Of a stretch of DNA of 64,000 nucleotides, positions 37,181-49,711 are shown one piece after another. How positions within the stretch are numbered: the stretch's first letter is position 1; each line of letters opens with the position of its first letter. The notes below the pieces were generated by a model, which saw only the letters and a list, made by a program, of their open reading frames with translations, was not told the origin of the DNA and ran no database searches. The stretch comes from Chenopodium formosanum (lineage: Eukaryota; Streptophyta; Magnoliopsida; Caryophyllales; Amaranthaceae): the NCBI GenBank assembly GCA_024500155.1, contig CM044874.1, positions 6,835,001-6,899,000 on the forward strand. The letters run 5' to 3'. The position numbers were made by a program, and so were the translations under genes.

Positions 37181-38470
37181 CTGCAAGAAACTCATCAAGT
37201 TAGCGTCATTGATAGTAGATTATGCAGAAGCATATAGAGCAGTTTGGAGAAAACAAAATCACAATGCATGAAAACTGCAATGAATTGAATAAAGTGCAAA
37301 GAATAAATTTCTTTTCAATGGAGAGAGGGAAACTAGGGGAATAAGTGATGGAAGTTTGCAGCTTTACACCTGAAACTTCAGTTAGGCTAGACACTCATAT
37401 CCGAGTCTTAGCAACATAAGTATAATGCTTATTTTAGAAAATGGACAAAATAACCCCCATTTTACACCAAATTAAATACGCATCATAAAAATTGTAGTCA
37501 CCTCTCATTGCATTTTACATATAATGTAACATGGAAACACAAGTTACGGTGGCAACCACATACAATGCAAACAAGGGTAAGATCAGCTCCATTTTTATCA
37601 CTCGGCAATAACTTTCTGCATCCATTTACTGCATACTCTTTAGCGTTAGAAACAAGTTATGTTTTGACAGTCCATATCAATCAAGCACCAAACTAGAAAG
37701 GCATAATCAGTTTAGTTGTTGACTAACAACATCAACATCAACATCATTTGTGTATTATTTTATCTTCAAACCAAAAGGCAAAAACTCAACGAAGCAATTT
37801 GAGTGTTTGACAAATTGGCACAACAGAACTGGAAAAATGCTCTCTGGTGCTATATGCCTAAACCATTAAACTGATTGTTTGACCTTATATTGCTTCATGG
37901 ACTAATTAAGTACTTTCTAAATTTTGAATATTCCAACAAATCCTCCAACTAAAGGATTTTAAAAATCGAGATTTAAATCCTAGAAAGATAATACGGTGTA
38001 CAAGATTTTTACAAATCCCATCTTTTCTGGACACCTGATCGTAGAGGGTAATTCCTAATTGTAAGATAAAGTAATTGGCTAACTCAATACCTTAGATATT
38101 GTAGATCCGCTTTACCCTAATCCTTAAACAAATGATTTTATGTAAAAACTGATATACCTCCTATGGTAGAGTTGAGGAATTACAAACAAATACCTTAGAT
38201 ATTGTAGATCCGCTTTACCCTAATCCTTAATTAATATACCTCCTATGGTAGAGTTGAGGAATTTTTGCAAAAATCAAAAATCGATTCTCACATCATTATA
38301 CAATTAGTTAAATCAGATCCAGGAACTCATAAATCATCAAATTGAATTACAAATTACAAACTAAAAAACCGCAACAATTATAAAGCACAAACATGGAAAA
38401 ACAACAAATCAAATCAGATAAAAAAACCAGGAAAGAAAATTGAAATCAAAGAATGTCGAAGAAAGCGTAC

Positions 38471-38530
38471 CTGTTCACCAACGAAAGCACCGGCGACGAT
38501 GAAGGTGACATAGATGGAGTTGAACAAAAA
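38471..38530 (-). pseudogene. QCR9: Fragment of cytochrome bc1 complex subunit 9 gene (QCR9-like)
   Basis: The frame reads FNSIYVTFIVAGAFVGEQ and then a GTACGC donor. Plant QCR9 (the small single-helix subunit of mitochondrial complex III) has NSVYVTFVIAGAF followed by GER at this place. Sequence upstream of the fragment does not match the N-terminus and the second exon is not seen next to it. So it is a captured piece, not a working gene. Confidence 0.6.
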
Positions 38531-38866
38531 CCAGCGAAATTGGAGTTTCTGGGAAATGGAATGTGAAAAGGAGAAATTTGTTTCAGTGGATGAAAATATT
38601 AAATAGAATATCAAGAAATTCAATGCTATTTCACAACAATCAAATATAACAAATTAAATCAGAACGATATTTTAGCACAAAATCCTGGAAAGTGACGAGG
38701 AGAAGAATGAAATTAGCTTAAACTGAAGAAATTAACAAGGAGAGGAAGGAAATTATATCATGGCTTCCACTTAATCCGCAGCGATTTGATCAACAGATGA
38801 ACTAAGATCGTATAAAAATGAAGGAAAAAAAACAATTAGGGTTAATTTGTGTTTAAGTGCCGAGAT

Positions 38867-38899
<33 letters not shown>

Positions 38900-39330
38900 T
38901 TATGCGTGTGGGACTATGGGTATACTCAGTGGATATAAGGCGGTTTCTAATACTTGTGTCACGTGCAAACCATATGAAGTTATCGACGCTTTTAAATGCC
39001 AAGAAATTGATTCGACACATAAAAGCGTCGAAAAAAAGCGGAAATTTATTTTTCCGCTGGCACCCCATAGATAGTGTCGAACCAATAGCGTCCAAAAAGA
39101 AAGGGATTTGTAGTAGTGTAGTAAGACACAACAATTTACTAGCCATCTCATACATAAAAAAAAAAAATTAAAAATTAGAGTTTAAAGTTGCCAGCTTCAA
39201 ATAAGGAGTTTCCTTGCTCCTTCTCCGAGGAACAAACAACTACATCACCTGGATTATCCATAGATGATATATAGAAGGTGGAAAATACTCTCATCATTGA
39301 AATCATCGGAAAGATGAAAAGAAATAAAGG

Positions 39331-39578
39331 CCGGAAATAACTCCATATTGAGACTCAAACTTCTACACTAAGAAACTCCACAAAGCACTGTAACAACAAA
39401 CATGAGAAAACTTCCCCCCAAGCACAGCCGCTCAACAACTACTACAAATCAAAAGCTCACAGAACTACTAAAACATGAAACTCGGACAACACTCTAAAAC
39501 AATCCCCAAAACCAAATACCCAAGATAAGATATGAAGCAAGGGATACAACCTAGAAAGGAATTAGAAGAACAAAGAGG

Positions 39579-39615
<37 letters not shown>

Positions 39616-40419
39616 AAGGACAGAGAAGGAAAAACAAGAACATACACAACCTAAACCAAAGGACTATAAACAATTGCAGTGAATCCTACTCCGTATATGA
39701 GTTTTTTTATGCGGGGTGAAGCTGCTTTTTTTTGTTCTTGATTGGCAAGTTACAGATATCAAATATAGATCCCTCAAAAAAAAAGTTCAAAGATTGTGTG
39801 ATTGTACTGCAACTAAGAAAAATCAGCCATTGATCAACATCCAACAACCCTCATTTAAGTCATTGGTGATCAAGAATACCACATAGTGTACGCTTGATCG
39901 CCAAGACACCAAAGACAAGAAACCAAAGCAGCAACACAATTTACATGCTCATATCTCGCGGTACAAAATAGATCACAGAGTACTACAGAAATCAGTTACA
40001 AAATCCAACTATATGATAGATGAATTACATAACACTAAAACACATATACACCAGAAAGCACAATAAGGCTTAAGGGGAAATGATATTAGTGTTCCAAAAT
40101 TTAACAATCCCATACAAACTCTAATTTCATGAGAGCAAGCGGAAGTACAACTTAAAGGGATTAACAAGATCATTTATCTTGCCGAAAACATGTAAAGCGA
40201 TTGTTAGATAAAATAAATCCACAACATGAACATGATGTTCAGAACCCCCTGGACTGCTAAGCAGGACGAAATTTCCAAGCTTTTATCTTTCTCAGTGAAA
40301 ATAAGTTTTCCTTCTGGAAGACTTTTTTCTTGTTCCTGTTGTTTTGGGTGGTTGTGCATGGATTAAGTACAAAACTTCTCACGATTCCAACGATCAGAGA
40401 AGTATTTCTAGAATGATGA
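39331..40419. other. Intergenic stretch with a poly(A) run
   Basis: No coding signal seen. An A run of about 35 nt lies at 39579-39613. The right part is probably the 3' UTR and downstream flank of the minus-strand IQM gene. Confidence 0.5.
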
Positions 40420-43400
40420 TCACGGCATAGAAGGAGCAAAGCCAGCTCCACGCCTGTGTGGTGAAGGAGGAGGCAGCCCTCTGGGAGAAAGTTCAGTAAA
40501 TTCCAGTGCTTGGAATCTGAGTTCTAAGGGATAATCAGCAATACATCCAATTCTAGGGCCAGCCCCAGTTGACCAGGTCCTCGATAGTTGATGTCCCAGT
40601 TCATATGTATTCATCTTTTTGGAATTGATCCTTTCCAGTATTGCTTCTTTGGGAACCTCTGTTCTTGGACTTTGTAGACCGCCAGACAAAGTTCTCCTGT
40701 ATTCATTTCGGGATTCAGCCTGCTCCGGCATAGAAGGTTCTTGTTTCACACTTTCTTCATTGATTATAGAAGAAATATCACTGTCAGGTACTTCAAAAGC
40801 TGAAGTTTCAATTTTGGTCACACTACTGGATTGATTGTTACCATAACTAGAGTAGTCCTCATCTGGTCGCTCAATCTGAAAGTAGAATATGCAAAATTTA
40901 GGAATTGCTAATGTCAACATTTCAAAGAGTAACCTTTCCATTCCATCCATTTTTTCATCAGAGCCAGAGGTTATTTCCAAGTTTGGCCAATATCATTAAT
41001 CACACATCGCTTTGTTTAAGCCAGGATGTAAGATGTTAACTAGTTCTCTACACATCCAAGAAAAGTGGGAGGAAAAGAACCACCAACTTACCTCAACTTC
41101 ACTGAGGTCTATACCATTATCCTTTAAAACTGAAAGAAAGGCGTCAAGGCGGTCATCAGATGGACGGTAATGTCCACTGTATGCTGAGATGGACTGCAAA
41201 ATAAGGTTGAATAAAAATTAGATTTCAGAAAAGGATTAGAACAAACTATTACAAAGTGAATGTAGTGTTAAAGAATGACTTGAATGAATTTTGATCCTCA
41301 ATAACAAACATATTTTAACTAAGGAAGTCAAATCATCAACAGTAATATGCTTCTCTGCTTCGCTAAGGCAGGAACCATACTAAATGTTTGCTTCAAGCCT
41401 GATGATAGCACAGGAAATTTCCTGGGCACAAACACAGAAATGAGCACACCTTGAATCCTAGGGAGGTCATTGGTCAGTAGTCATTCATTCAAATCCAACA
41501 GGAACACATGGTTTATAGGTTTCAAAGATATACAAGTAATTCTCATTTACTTCAGCAGCAAATAAATAGAGTTCAAAAATTACAAACATGGAAAACATGC
41601 CTACAATCTTTGAACTATACGTTCATTAATTTTTAACAATATGTGCATTCAGGATCAGGATGTGCACGACAGTCCCATATCCATGATATAAAAATTGCAT
41701 TGCAACACTTATCGAGAGTCACATAAGACTTTGAAACCAGCAAAGAAGCAAACAAAGACCATACCAGTAACAGTAATTGGAGGGGAGCAAAGACCTATAG
41801 TCAATAATACAAAGAATAGGGTGCAGGGCAGGGGAAGTGTTCTAGTGCTTCATCTTCAATATTCAGCTAATAACACTGTATGTCTGTACTGGACTAATTA
41901 TGTCTTTTGTCAGGTGTTAGATTCAGAGTAAGCAAGTATATAAGTATAAGGGGTAGAGTGGCTTTGGTAAAACATGAAGTCCACTAATATCATAATGAGG
42001 TAATGATGGTAGTGCTTTCCCTTTAGAAACCGATATCCGGCAGTATAAGGCCCCGAAACTTTGAATAAACTTCTGCAAAACCATCAAAATTCCTATGTTG
42101 GCTCCATTACTATACTCGTGATTTCACTTGTAGCTAATTCAACTTGTGTGATGTGTCTCTCTTTTCCTACAGATAGATAGGTTCTTCAATGAGGATGATA
42201 CATGGAAAAGAGGGGGCCATTTTCCTACAAGATTTTCCCATTTGTTCCATGTTCTCCTTGATGATGCTTCTTGTGTGACTGAGGGTGTACCCTTCCCAAA
42301 ATCTTCAATCCCACAAGATAAACAATTGCAGAATTTAAGGTGTTCTGCTATGCCAGGTGTTTTAAACTTTGTAAAATACCTTTTGATGTGAAAACAAAAA
42401 TTTGGATCTTTATTCTTATAGAGAATTCATTCACATAATTATTCATGAGCATGTAATCTATCTCATTAAATTCCTGTTTGTGCTTATTTGGCCTTCGCAT
42501 GGAGGTCCAAAGTGCCTACTGACATAAAGTGTGGATTAGCTTTAAAAAGTAAATAATATTATACACAAAACATCCGACGAGGACACAAGGTTCCCTCTCA
42601 AAATATATCTACTTTGACAGAGGTGAAACAGCACATGCTTTGATTTGTTTTTTCATTGTGAGGAAGCTCAAAGAGTGAGAAGATGTTTGGGTATGAGTGG
42701 AGAATTTCAGCTATGTCTTTATTTTTATATGCAAACCTTTGTTCAGTGTAGCTTGTGCTTTAAACTTAATAAGATACAAACCACAAAAAAAAAATTATGA
42801 CGTTTGGCTTTATAAAAATTGTGAGAACCCCCCCTCCCTCCCTCTCTTTTTCACCTGCCAGAACCAAGTTACAAAGCAGATCCAACAGGATAAGCATCAG
42901 GGTTACCTCAATAATTTTGCAAAAATTGTGCCCAAGTTGCACAAATGTTCTCTATATTACTCAAACACTTATGTAATGATTCAGATTACATTGGATAAAT
43001 GATTGTCTTTCTTCTATTCTAATTCACATTCTAAAGTTTGGTGGAGAATGTAGCGTATAGTTTGGGCATACATAACAAATAAATTGATAACTCAGCAAGC
43101 TATCTAAATAGTGTTTTTGGAAGATCAAACAAAGCTTGAAAGACAAAAGTAATTAATCTCAAAATCTCCCTCAAGAAGAGGAGTTAAAAACCCAAAAGCC
43201 AAGAGAAGAACAAACATGCCACAGGGTTGGACACTCATGCAGCTTTGCTTCTGGCACCCAACACATATTTGCGTTGCAGTGGCAGTCACATGTGCCTCAC
43301 ATTGCAGAGAACCAAGCTTCAAACTATCCTACACACCCATGCAAAGTTGCAAACAAACTACAAGCCTATAATTCTACCCATGATGGAAATAAAGTGAGTC

Positions 43401-44136
43401 AACATTAACACACAATTTATTATTTGAAGATTAACAATATCTAAAAAAAACAGGACAAAAGACTGGATTACCTCAGAAAACTGTTCTAACATGAACTACA
43501 GACTGGAATAATTACCTCAGAAAACTGTTCTAACATGAACTACAGACTGGAATAATAAAGTGATGGAAATCCATCACGATGTAAACTGTACCTTGAGAGT
43601 ACCATGTTCCACAACAAATCGTCCAGCAGCTACAGTAGCACCTCCAGCTAAGAAGCTAGAATGATGAAATTTTCCTTTCTTTTTCTGCAATAAGCTTGGA
43701 AGGTGTCAGTGGTCGTCACTACCCAAAACAAAAACAAGAATAAAATCAATTAAAGACAATCCTTTGCTATTGAGTTCTCTAGCCTCTAGGAGATCTTACC
43801 TCACCAGCATACAATTTCTTGCAGGTGCTCATAACAAATATCCATTTAGTAATCTCTGATGTTTTCTTCCTTGTTTCGAGCAACTCCCTAGTAACTTTGT
43901 GGATGATCTTCCCCTCAGAAAAAATGTACTCGTAATGTTCTCTCTCTTGCTGAAAATACCAAATAAATCAATAACAGACATAAGAGGATTAACACTATAA
44001 AAGATAAAAGTGCTTCCACTAGTCAACTTTATTAACAGAAGTGCATACAGGTCCAAGATACTGGATGCATTGCTCACGTAAATCTGATCTGGGACATGCC
44101 TTGAGATCTAAATCCTTTCCATCTCCGACATCCAGC
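40420..44136 (-). CDS. IQM: IQ-domain protein of the IQM family, 3' five exons
   Basis: Exons on the minus strand: 44136-44049, 43949-43800, 43684-43592, 41193-41092 and 40875-40420 (stop TGA 40420-40422). All introns are GT-AG and phases agree. The product contains LDVGDGKDLDLKACPRS, QCIQYLGPQEREHYEY, TKWIFVMSTCKKLYAGE, GKFHHSSFLAGGATVAAGRL, YSGHYRPSDDRLDAF and, near the end, STGAGPRIGCIADYPLELRF, all hallmarks of plant IQM proteins, which bind calmodulin through an N-terminal IQ motif. The visible part has no stops. The first visible exon begins inside a Trp codon, so at least one upstream exon with the IQ motif is needed. I find none between 44137 and the window end. Either the next intron is very long or the gene is truncated. 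Confidence 0.9.
43468..43557. repeat. Tandem duplication in an IQM intron
   Basis: Two adjacent copies, period 44 bp, sharing TTACCTCAGAAAACTGTTCT and what follows, essentially identical. Confidence 0.85.
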
Positions 44137-46532
44137 CTACAAAAACACAATAACAAACATGATTCCTAAATCCTAACCCATTCTATCATGTATAAAAGGC
44201 ATAAAACTTAACAGTACTGTTTGAGCAATCCTAGCCTCCTGTAAGAGCACATGATACTCATGATCAACTAATTTTGAAATCATACGAAATCTATGATTAA
44301 GCTATGTCATATTCATGGGATGTTATGAATAGAATATCTAGTTTAATAAATTAAATTAAATTAAATTAAATTTGGATTGGTTGACTCGTCTGTGATATGG
44401 TCCAGCAAAGATTTTTAGATTTGACTTGGCTTCTTCTTGTTTTTTTTTTCTTTTGGATTATGTTATAAAAAAGTATGAATATAATTTGTTAAATTTTTTG
44501 TAATTTTGTCTTAATTTATTGACTTGGATGACTTGGAATGGATGGGTGGGTGAGATTTGCGTGGCTTGGAAAAGTTGGAAGGAAAAGAGTAGGAATTAGG
44601 GAATATTATGAATTTAAAAGAGTAGGAAAAGAGTAAGTTAAAAGATGTCATCAACCTAATACCATTGTAAAGTAATGGAATTATACCTTTGGATAACATT
44701 TTGAATTGGTTTCTGTATTTTAACCATATGCTATAATTAATTAAATTATTGGAGTTTATTATTAAAATTTGAGATTAGAGGATTTAAGATGATAAGTACG
44801 AATATTAGTGTCATTGGATTTACAAGAAGAAAAAAAAAAAATCAAACTTCATTCGTTTCTATTTGTTGGTTGAGTTTGGAATTTTTTCGTGAGAGAAAAA
44901 TGGGTAAAGCATAACTAAAAATGGGTTCACCTTTTCTTACGTACGTCGTGGTTGGTTGTTAACCATTGGTTACTATACAACTTGCAAGTATTTAACACAC
45001 TAGTAATTTTCAATATGCCTACTTTTTTTTTCATGTTTCACTTTGTATAAGTGTTGCGAGTTATTTGCGTTAAAGTTTATAAAGGCTAGAGCAAGAACAA
45101 CATTAAGTAAGAAAGTGGTGTTATTCTCTTCAATAATACTTTTTTAAGGCAAAGACAATGCGTCATATCGAACGTGAATCGCTCACAAATCTATACATTT
45201 TGAGTTAGCTTAATAATGTCTTTTAAGAGTGGGGGTGGGGGTGGGGGTAGGGGTGAGGGGGGGGGGGGGGGGGGAATCTCCCCTGAAGTGAATCGAAAAT
45301 TGATTGGTGAGAATGTGAGATATCATGTGTACCTACTTCCAAAAATATAAACGATCCGTTTGATAATTGGTTATAAATAGTGGTAATGAAAATTAATTTT
45401 AAGTGTAAATTGGAAAAGATATTAACATTGTAATCCCGATGATAATGCAATTTCAATATTTCATCCTTATTTTTTCAAGCACGTGTTTTGTTTATACTTT
45501 TCATTACCATCCATTACCACTCGGCAGGTGAGAATGAAAATTTATAAGGAAAAATGGACACTTAAAGGTGAGCTAGTATTATCATGATAATAAAGTATTA
45601 TTTTATTTATATATATACCGATACAAACTCATTCTCATTATCATCATCAATTCATCATTATTTATAGCCACTTATCAAACGAGCCGTAAGTATAAGTGCA
45701 TGCTCCATGCATGCCCACAGCTTAAATAATGCAATTAAATAATTCGATTGAAGTAAAAAGAAACTGAACACGGGAACACTGCAGAAGTATTGAACCCAAA
45801 TTCAAAGACACTACTAGTTGTTCTTGAAAAATCAGTTGTTAAACATGTATAATGTGTTGTACGAGTACTCGTTTTCTGTGGCATGTTTATCGTCCAAAAA
45901 CGTAGCTGAAGCACTGTTTAGTCTTTAACTCAATTGGGGTCACTTCCTTGTAATTTCATTTTATGGCCACTCATCATTTTCCACTCTTTTTTCACTTCAC
46001 TTCATTCACTCTCTTTAGACTACTTTTTGCTTTCTCTTTTTAAATATCTCATTTTCATACACAAATAGTATACAACTACAACAAATCTAACATTTCCACT
46101 TTAGGAATCTAGATAGATCCATATATAATATGATTTGGCTGGTCAACTCAAATGCACAACCACAATTTAAATGCATGATTTCTTCATCATGATAACTTAA
46201 TAAGTATTTCCTTTACTTTTAAATAATTGCTACAGTACATTTCTCTACGCGAGAAGTTTTAAAAGAAATTGAAAAAAGTAATAAAATATGATTTATCTTG
46301 AGTCTACAAGGTGAGAGAAATAAATTAAATACTGTAAAAGGTATCCAAACAAGAAAATAGAGCAAGTATTTAAAAACGGTAAAAAAAAAAAAAAAAAAAA
46401 AAAATGGAACAAGTATTACGTAGGAGTATTACATTGCCCATACCATAAACTTATCACTCTTATTTTTAATTTTATTTTTTGCTGGGGATAATGATTTTCA
46501 TTTTTGGTTTTACGTGGATTTTTTTTTTTCTG

Positions 46533-46563
<31 letters not shown>

Positions 46564-46622
46564 TGTTTATCTTGTTGGTTCACCCATGAACACTCATTCT
46601 TTTCGTTAAGGCACTTATCTTC

Positions 46623-46702
<80 letters not shown>

Positions 46703-47517
46703 ATCGTTAAGGCACTTATCTAATTTTATATAAATATATTTTCTAAATTGTATTGGACAAATGTTTATAAAAAAAAAAAAAGGGTGTACACTAATTTACA
46801 GTATGGCGGAAAGAAAAAGGAAAAAAATAATGAGTAACATAAGATTTTAAAAATTTCTTTGATATATATAATTTCTTTGGATCTTCTTTTAAATAAAGTT
46901 TAAATAAGGTAAAAAAAAAAAAAGTTATCTAAAATGTAAGTAACTTTAATTGTAAAAAACTAATTATAATGTAGATTTTTAATTATAGAAAGAATAAATA
47001 AACAATAATTTCTTTAGGAAAAAAAAAAATATCATAGAGATTATCAACATAAGATTTGTATTACTTATTTTTGTCAAGCAACTTATCTTGATAATCAATA
47101 TCTATGTAAAAATATCAATCAAAAATTGTATAATTTATTGATTGACAACTATTAATTATTATATAATGTATAAAGTACCAAAATATAATTTAAAATACAT
47201 TCATATTTGAACTAGAGTTGATAGTAGGAGAAAGTTGAATAAGAAATAAAATGTTATTGGAATAATGATTAGAATAATATTATTAGGTTAGATGGTTTTG
47301 AATGAAATAATAGGGTGATCTTACTCGTGTGCAAAAAGAAAAATTTATTCATAGGGTTAGTACATAGCTTTAAAAAATTTCATGTAGTTAATAAGAAAAA
47401 TAACACTATTATAGTACCACATATATAGAAATACAAAAAATAATCATATCCTCAATTGTTTAACTTTAAAGTACATATTTAGCTATGTTTCATTTTAATA
47501 AATATTTCGATAATTTA
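44137..47517. other. Intergenic or long-intron DNA with microsatellites
   Basis: No exon found. It holds a G-rich run at 45230-45274 (repeats of GGGGGT then a G homopolymer), an A run at 46381-46404, a T run at 46530-46560, and a TTA/ATT microsatellite at about 46624-46700 that makes a spurious poly-Leu frame (46504-46710). Confidence 0.6.
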
Positions 47518-47749
47518 GGGCTTGTTTGGCATCATTTTTGGTTTTCAGTTTCCTTTTTTAAAAAAAAAACTAAAAACCAAAAACAGGAAACAAGAAAAAG
47601 GTGTTTCCACTTTTCTGTTGTCAATTTTCAAAATTATCATGATTTTACTAAGTTTTAATAATTTTTTATTCATTATATGACACATATCATATACTTTTAA
47701 AAAATAAAAAATTAAAAAACAGAAAACCACAGCGATGCCAAACAAACCC
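47518..47749. mobile_element. MITE with TTA target duplication
   Basis: Ends GGGCTTGTTTGGCATC and, inverted, GGGTTTGTTTGGCATC, flanked by TTA (47515-47517 and 47750-47752). 232 bp, no coding capacity. The TTA duplication suggests PIF/Harbinger-type. Confidence 0.75.
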
Positions 47750-47991
47750 TTAGTTCATATATATATATATATTTTTTACAATAATACTGAAATGAACCGT
47801 GCATGGCACGAGACCTAACCTAGTGTACATTAAATTTATTGTACACTTGATGCATGCAAAAACTTTTACATATCTTTATTAAATGGTCATATATACTGAC
47901 TCCTTTTACATACACATAGGATAAATAAAGGTAGGTGCATTTAAAAGTAGTTTTTTTACTCATTTGATACCCTTTTTTTTGTTTACATTAA

Positions 47992-48178
47992 GGGTCGGTT
48001 CACATTTACTGAACTGAACTGAACTGATTGGAGCTGAACTGAACTGAACTGAACTGAGCTGAGCTGAAATGAATATTTTATAACAAAAGAAAATTAGGAG
48101 CTGAACTGAACTGAACTGAGCTGAACTGATTGGAGCTGAACTGAACTGAACTGAAATTAAATAAATGTGAACAGGCCC
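47992..48178. mobile_element. MITE built of CTGAA pentamers
   Basis: Ends GGGTCGGTTCACATTTA and, inverted, GGGCCTGTTCACATTTA, flanked by TAA (47989-47991 and 48179-48181). The interior is almost only repeats of CTGAA with GAGCT interruptions. Confidence 0.8.
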
Positions 48179-48536
48179 TAAGTTTTAAAACGAGCAAAAC
48201 AATATTAAATGACCAAAAACTACCATTAGAGGCACCTTGCACCCAAACATATATAGAATCTATGTCCCCGTGTTCCTAGATATTCGCCCACTTTAAGTGC
48301 CCCATGTGTCAACATACAAGTTTGACCTTAAATACATGCAATTATTTAGCGAGAAAAATAATATACAAAATATGATAACATACATCAAGTGCAATAATTC
48401 AAGAAACAACTTATGCACAATAATGTATGATTTTTATGAAATAGTAAAAAAAAAAAAAAAAACAAAAAACAAAAAACAAAAAACAAAAAATAATAAACCA
48501 TAAACAATAACAAAATATGTAATCAGAGCAAACTTA

Positions 48537-48765
48537 GACCCTGTTCACTTCACTTTATTTTAACTAATGAATTATTTAATTCACTTCACCTTAATTTAAC
48601 TAAAGTGAAATTATTTTTACTAAACTGAAATTATTTTTGTTGAAATTAAATTATTTTTACTGAACCAAAATTAATTTAACTGAACTAAAATTATTTTTAC
48701 TGAACTAAAGTTACTGATTTTTACATAACTAAAATTATTCTAGAAAAGGGAGAGGGTAGTTTTTT
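48537..48765. mobile_element. Probable MITE fragment of the same family
   Basis: Starts GACCCTGTTCACTTCAC and continues with repeated TACTGAACTAAAATTATTTT-like words. The right end is not defined and a T run follows at 48758-48779. Confidence 0.4.
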
Positions 48766-48789
48766 TTTTTTTTTTTTTTCCTACATAAT

Positions 48790-49711
48790 TAATATGCTTA
48801 TTTGTAAAGATGGTATTGGGATGAGATGTCACGGTTAAGACTATAGCACGAAAACGCATGACACGTCACAAGCATTGTGTAGGCATGGCATGACACATTA
48901 CTGCGCATGTCAAGTCATTTGGTTAGATCTTGATCACCTTTATTTATGAGAAATACATCAAGTTAAGGCTCGACATATATGGTTTGGCCCAATACGACAA
49001 AACACACAAAAATTACTAAAATTTGACTTAGGCGCGCAAACACGACACAGTGACACATGATCCCGGGTCGTACATAGGCCAGCCTTTTGAAAATTTTGGC
49101 ATGACACATAGATCATAGTCTAAAACTACTTACCTCAAAGCATGTGGGCTTGACACTGCCCACACCTATCTTTACTTATCGATCTTCATGGGGACAAGAT
49201 AGACATAAAAGATTTATAATTATTCTATCAACTATCAAGTATGATGAGAATCTTTTCTAAATTGATGAATTTTAAGATTTTCTTTAGGTTTACCACTCCG
49301 GTTATATTTATATTTGTAACTTTATATATGCCTTGAGGACACATTAGACAAATTAGAAATATGAGCAACAACTAAAAATAATAATTGTATAAACTGTTTT
49401 CACTTTTGTCTTCTAACAAGGAATAAAATGAAAAGATGAGGTGAAAACAAATAATTGTATAAACTGTTTTCACTTTTGCCTTCTGATTAGTAATGTTGTG
49501 CTTAATATGCCGGCATTGGAGCTTTAATGCTGCATTATTTCACAAGTCACCTCTACAAGTCTTCTATATTATTTATCGACAAGATTCCACTTATATGTAG
49601 GTGATATGATATGCACTAGTTGCTAGTAAAAATTTAGAGATAGAAAACAAAATGGATAAAACAAAAAATATAATAGGTTTTTTGTCTCCTCATCTAAAAA
49701 AAACCCATCCC
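48790..49711. other. Gene-free stretch with a short direct repeat
   Basis: Two copies of ATAATTGTATAAACTGTTTT and the following CACTTTTG lie about 71 bp apart (49380-49415 and 49450-49487). No gene seen. Confidence 0.5.

Larger units (their letters stand above)
35416..39118. mobile_element. CACTA element no. 3 (3.7 kb) carrying exon-like fragments
   Basis: Left end CACTACTACAAAAAGCG, right end inverted CACTACTACAAATCC, TSD TAG (35413-35415 and 39119-39121). Subterminal words AAGCGTCGAAAA and TCGACGCTTTTTT are dense at 35460-35720 and recur at 38980-39080. There is no transposase frame. The interior holds several minus-strand exon-like pieces with splice sites. It also has a tandem duplication of about 110 bp (38085-38262, sharing TACCTTAGATATTGTAGATC) and a GA microsatellite at 38871-38896. 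It sits inside the TPR gene. Confidence 0.92.
33825..39330 (-). pseudogene. TPR-domain protein gene, broken and split by CACTA no. 3
   Basis: On the minus strand the pieces read in order. 39119-39300: CSSEKEQGNSLFEAGNFKL, then EMASKLLCLTT. After the transposon, 35415-35160: LHLNLAACALKLLDYS, then HIKALYRRASAY, KLRSARKGLVKAT and HPNN, a run of tetratricopeptide helices like those of immunophilin-type co-chaperones. Then comes a low-complexity C-terminal region. Between 34676 and 34870 are three copies of a unit of about 61 bp (about 20 residues, NDRNSESADMEC). Between 34176 and 34545 is a degenerate duplication of about 198 bp. It ends near 33825 with KRVRGPSVDFKCSNLA. The frame changes several times and is cut by stops at 35226 and near 34338. 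A TPR gene is well supported; the exact family is not. Confidence 0.65.

Noticed and set aside
38857..39171. Plus-strand frame starting with an Arg-Glu run
   Set aside because: It reads a GA microsatellite and the end of the CACTA element.
46504..46710. Open frame with a poly-Leu tail
   Set aside because: It is a TTA/ATT microsatellite read through after a T run; no gene.
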